From NCBI GenBank assembly GCA_050008495.1, contig JBEKMN010000003.1:62001-126000 (forward strand): DNA of 64,000 nucleotides, read 5' to 3'. Below, one piece after another: positions 61,538-64,000 of the stretch. The notes below the pieces were generated by a model. It was not told the origin of the DNA and made no database searches. It was given only the letters and a program-made list of their open reading frames with translations. Within the stretch, counting starts at the first letter, position 1. Each line of letters begins with the position of its first letter. The position numbers and the translations under genes were made by a program. The stretch comes from CAVROP01 sp050008495 (GTDB lineage: Bacteria; Acidobacteriota; Terriglobia; UBA7540).

Positions 61538-62545
61538 TCACTGTGTTACGCGGCTGAGTGGAACTTCGGCTCCTCCTTGCTGTTTGCTGAGCTCCGCGGC
61601 CTGCATGAAGGCGAATATTTCCAGCGTCTCTTCGGCGCTGACGGGCGGGACTCGCGTGTGCATGAACTTCGCAATCTCAACCAGCAGTGGCCGGTAACTG
61701 AATGGCTTGGGTTCGGAGTTGACGACCGTTTTGTCAGTGAACGCGCTTATTCCGTAGGCGTAGAGCCCTTTGCGAAACCCTCGCAACACTCCTAAGCGCC
61801 CGCCCGGCCATCTTCCCACCACGACGTCCTCATCGTCTGTGTTCATGTGGCTTACGGACTCACATCCTGTCCCCATGAGTGTGAAGAGTATCTCCACGCC
61901 ATGAATGCCGTACCACATCAAGTCAGGATGGTGAGGCTCGGTGGGCGAGGGGCTGTAGACACTGTAGGTCAAGACACGCCCCACGCCCTGAAGGTTTTTC
62001 AGCCGCTGGGTCTCTTCCCAGTACCTCAGTGAAGAAGAACTGAACCACGGCACTCCCGCCTGGCTCGCCAATCGCGCGATCTCCTTCGCATCCTGGTAGC
62101 TAGCCGCGAGGGGCTTATCGATGAAGACGGGCTTGCCGGCGGCAAAAGCAGCCTTCGCCTGATTGAGATGCGTACGGCCGTCGAGACTTTCCAGCAAGAC
62201 ACCATCCACCATGGCGCAGAGTTTCGGAATACTATCCACGATTTCGATCTTCCACTTGTCGTGCAATTCCGCGGCGTACTTGTCAACGCGTTCCCGGCTT
62301 TCGGTGACGTCCGGACTGCCTCCCTTATAGGCAGCCACCACGCGCACGCCGGGGACGTGCTCGGGGTCGGAGGCGTCATTGAAGATTCGACTGAACTCGA
62401 TGACATGGGAGGTATCCGTACCGATGATTCCGACGCGAATCTCGGGGCTGGCTGCCTCCTGCGCACTTCCCAGGGATACGGCAAGCAATAGCGTCGATAC
62501 CCCCCAAACTGCTTTCCAGCAAACACAATGTGATAGTAACCTCAT
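61538..62545 (-). CDS. Exported Gfo/Idh/MocA family oxidoreductase
   Basis: 335 residues. A Sec-type signal peptide (WGVSTLLLAVSLGSAQ) precedes the NAD(P)-binding fold: IRVGIIGTDTSHVIEFSRIF, then VVAAYKGG, DGVLLESLDGRTHLNQAKAAFAAGKPVFIDKPLA, which has the KP (EKP-type) catalytic lysine of the family. There is no twin-arginine motif. Exported Gfo/Idh proteins generally use the Tat route with bound cofactor, so a Sec-like signal is odd. Substrate presumably a sugar; unknown. Confidence 0.83.
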   Translation of the reverse strand: MRLLSHCVCWKAVWGVSTLLLAVSLGSAQEAASPEIRVGIIGTDTSHVIEFSRIFNDASDPEHVPGVRVVAAYKGGSPDVTESRERVDKYAAELHDKWKIEIVDSIPKLCAMVDGVLLESLDGRTHLNQAKAAFAAGKPVFIDKPLAASYQDAKEIARLASQAGVPWFSSSSLRYWEETQRLKNLQGVGRVLTYSVYSPSPTEPHHPDLMWYGIHGVEILFTLMGTGCESVSHMNTDDEDVVVGRWPGGRLGVLRGFRKGLYAYGISAFTDKTVVNSEPKPFSYRPLLVEIAKFMHTRVPPVSAEETLEIFAFMQAAELSKQQGGAEVPLSRVTQ

Positions 62546-62742
62546 GGTCTCCTCGTCTCGTTCATTCGCTCATTCATTCAGGGGACACTCTACCAGCACC
62601 TCTTCGCAGGGGCAACCCTTCTGGTAGCCTTAGGGGCCGATAAGTGTCTCCCCAGCAAACGGAATTAAACGGCTAATCCTGAACGAAATGAGCTTAAACC
62701 TGCATCGGGCTGGCGGAGTGGAGTATCATAATGTTAGGAAGG

Positions 62743-62761
62743 GCCCGCTGACCGAGCGGGC
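62743..62761 (+). promoter_or_regulatory. Leader hairpin before the radical SAM gene
   Basis: GCCCGCT, five bases, AGCGGGC, ending 15 bases before the ATG and just before the GGAG ribosome site. It could influence translation start; no T tract, so not a terminator. Confidence 0.35.
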
Positions 62762-62776
62762 GGCGGAGATCGTGTT

Positions 62777-63907
62777 ATGGGTACTCTACAAGAAGTATTA
62801 CAGAAAGCCGTGCGAGAGGGCGAGCTCTATGAAAAGCTGGAGCGCGGCTTCGTGCGCTGTTACGCCTGCGGGCACTGCTGCCGCATCCCGGATGGCCAAT
62901 TGGGCGTGTGCAAGGTGCGGTACAACCAAGGCGGGAAACTGCTGGTGCCCTGGGGCTATGTTGCGGGCGCCCAGTGTGATCCCATCGAGAAGAAGCCCTT
63001 TTTCCACGCCTACCCTGGCGCATTGGCTTATAGCTTCGGGATGATGGGTTGCGACCTGCACTGCGCCTACTGTCAGAACTGGGTGACCTCACAGGCTTTG
63101 CGTGATCCAAGCGCCGTCTCGCCGCCCTTGCGCGCGACGGCCGAGGGACTCGTGCGGGAGGCCTTGGAACACGGCGCGAAAGTCGTCGTCAGCACTTACA
63201 ATGAGCCGCTCATCACCAGCGAATGGGCCGTCGCGGTTTTTAAGGAAGCGCGCGCCGCAGGCCTCACTACCGGATATGTCTCGAACGGCAACGCCACCCC
63301 GCAGGTACTCGAATACCTGCGGCCCTGGGTGGACCTTTATAAGGTGGACCTGAAAAGCTTTGAGGACCGGCATTATCGGCAGCTCGGTGGGCGAATGCAA
63401 CCCATCCTCGACACCATCCACAGGCTGCACGAGATGGGATTTTGGGTGGAGATCGTCACGCTGATCGTGCCCGGATTCAACGACTCAGACGACGAATTGA
63501 AGCGTATGGCGGAGTTTCTGGCCGGCGTTTCGCCCGACATCCCCTGGCATCTTACCGCCTTTCACAGGGACTACAAGATGACCGAGCCGGAAGACACCAG
63601 TTCGCGTACGCTGGTGCGGGCTGCCGGGATTGGCAAGGCTGCAGGCCTGCGTTTCGTCTATGCGGGAAACCTGCCCGGCCGGACTGGTGAACTTGAGAAT
63701 ACCTGTTGTCCTGATTGCCATGAGCTTCTTGTGGAGCGTGTGGGGTACCACGTCCTCGATTATCGGCTCACGGCGACCGGCTCATGCCCGGGCTGCGGCG
63801 CTGCCATCCCGGGACGCTGGGGGGCGGGTTTCCAAGGCCAAATTACCGACCTTCCTTACCTGCCGGGCTCCTCGATCTTCGACCGCATCCGCCCGGGCCG
63901 TCGCTGA
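62777..63907 (+). CDS. amrS: AmmeMemoRadiSam system radical SAM enzyme
   Basis: 376 residues. The radical SAM cluster motif is GCDLHCAYCQNW (Cys 92, 96, 99; C-x3-C-x2-C), preceded by a cysteine-rich N-terminal part (RCYACGHCCRI) and followed by STYNEPLITSEW and KVDLKSFEDRHYRQLGG. The C-terminus has two more Cys pairs, CCPDC and SCPGC. This is the layout of AmrS, which is found with AMMECR1 and Memo proteins in the AmmeMemoRadiSam system, whose biological role is still unknown. The AMMECR1/Memo partners would be expected nearby but are not in the window. ATG with GGAG eight bases before. Confidence 0.9.
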   Translation: MGTLQEVLQKAVREGELYEKLERGFVRCYACGHCCRIPDGQLGVCKVRYNQGGKLLVPWGYVAGAQCDPIEKKPFFHAYPGALAYSFGMMGCDLHCAYCQNWVTSQALRDPSAVSPPLRATAEGLVREALEHGAKVVVSTYNEPLITSEWAVAVFKEARAAGLTTGYVSNGNATPQVLEYLRPWVDLYKVDLKSFEDRHYRQLGGRMQPILDTIHRLHEMGFWVEIVTLIVPGFNDSDDELKRMAEFLAGVSPDIPWHLTAFHRDYKMTEPEDTSSRTLVRAAGIGKAAGLRFVYAGNLPGRTGELENTCCPDCHELLVERVGYHVLDYRLTATGSCPGCGAAIPGRWGAGFQGQITDLPYLPGSSIFDRIRPGRR

Positions 63908-63955
63908 GAACTGCTTCGAGTTATGGCAAGCAATCCCCTCATCCGACAGCTCCGT

Positions 63956-64000
63956 CGTAGGGGCGGCCCTTGTGGCCGCCCGCGGGCAACCACAAGGGTT
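63956..64000. repeat. Extragenic palindromic element at the window edge
   Basis: GTAGGGGCGGCC, then CTTGTGGCCGCCC, and an outer pair CCCTTGTGG with CCACAAGGG. It has the same GTAGGGGC opening as the palindrome at 55158. It may continue past the end. Confidence 0.6.

Overview
The window looks like a GC-rich soil-type bacterium, most likely an Acidobacteriota member. This is an inference, since no rRNA or tRNA gene is visible. It rests on three things: a relic of an Oar-type TonB receptor C-terminus, secreted PD40/TPR and Ig-like arylsulfotransferase proteins, and many small extragenic palindromes with degenerate short tandem repeats at gene ends.

Region 1 (1-41.5 kb, all minus strand) is one large exopolysaccharide/O-antigen type locus. 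Transcription probably begins at a good sigma70-like promoter (41502-41530) and runs through wza, wzc, a CDP-sugar segment (rfbF, a 25-codon stub of the dehydratase rfbG, a 3,5-epimerase, an SDR and a C-methyltransferase), decorating enzymes, two Wzx flippases, ten glycosyltransferases, two Wzy/ligase-type polymerases, a beta-helix protein, GDP-rhamnose genes (gmd, rmd), galE, the priming phosphoglycosyltransferase, and dTDP-L-rhamnose genes (rmlA, rmlB, rmlD). A partial methyltransferase runs off the left edge. The locus shows mosaic assembly: paralogous glycosyltransferases, a third paralogue reduced to its last ~30 codons, a truncated rfbG, and doubled wzx and wzy.

Region 2 (41.5-51.2 kb) is looser accessory DNA. 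It holds a secreted PD40-TPR protein with a CxxCH motif, an Oar receptor relic with its terminator, a 5'-truncated Fic gene, about 1 kb of palindromes plus an AT-rich island, a membrane-anchored TPR protein, and an Ig-like/arylsulfotransferase exoprotein.

Region 3 (51.2-57.4 kb, plus strand) is a compact tetrahydrofolate one-carbon operon: formate-THF ligase (fhs), a lone cyclic-nucleotide-binding domain, a one-chain MetF-MetV methylene-THF reductase, an AcsE-type methyl-THF methyltransferase, folD, and a SEC-C protein. Together these could interconvert formate, methylene-THF, methyl-THF and a corrinoid-bound methyl group. No CO dehydrogenase/acetyl-CoA synthase and no corrinoid protein lies in the window. 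A stand-alone homocysteine methyltransferase domain (60.5 kb) is a plausible partner.

Region 4 (57.4-64 kb) has an LpqC-type esterase, a secreted polysaccharide deacetylase, the homocysteine methyltransferase, an exported Gfo/Idh/MocA oxidoreductase and an AmmeMemoRadiSam radical SAM enzyme. Both convergent gene junctions carry inverted repeats built from 7-9 bp tandem units.
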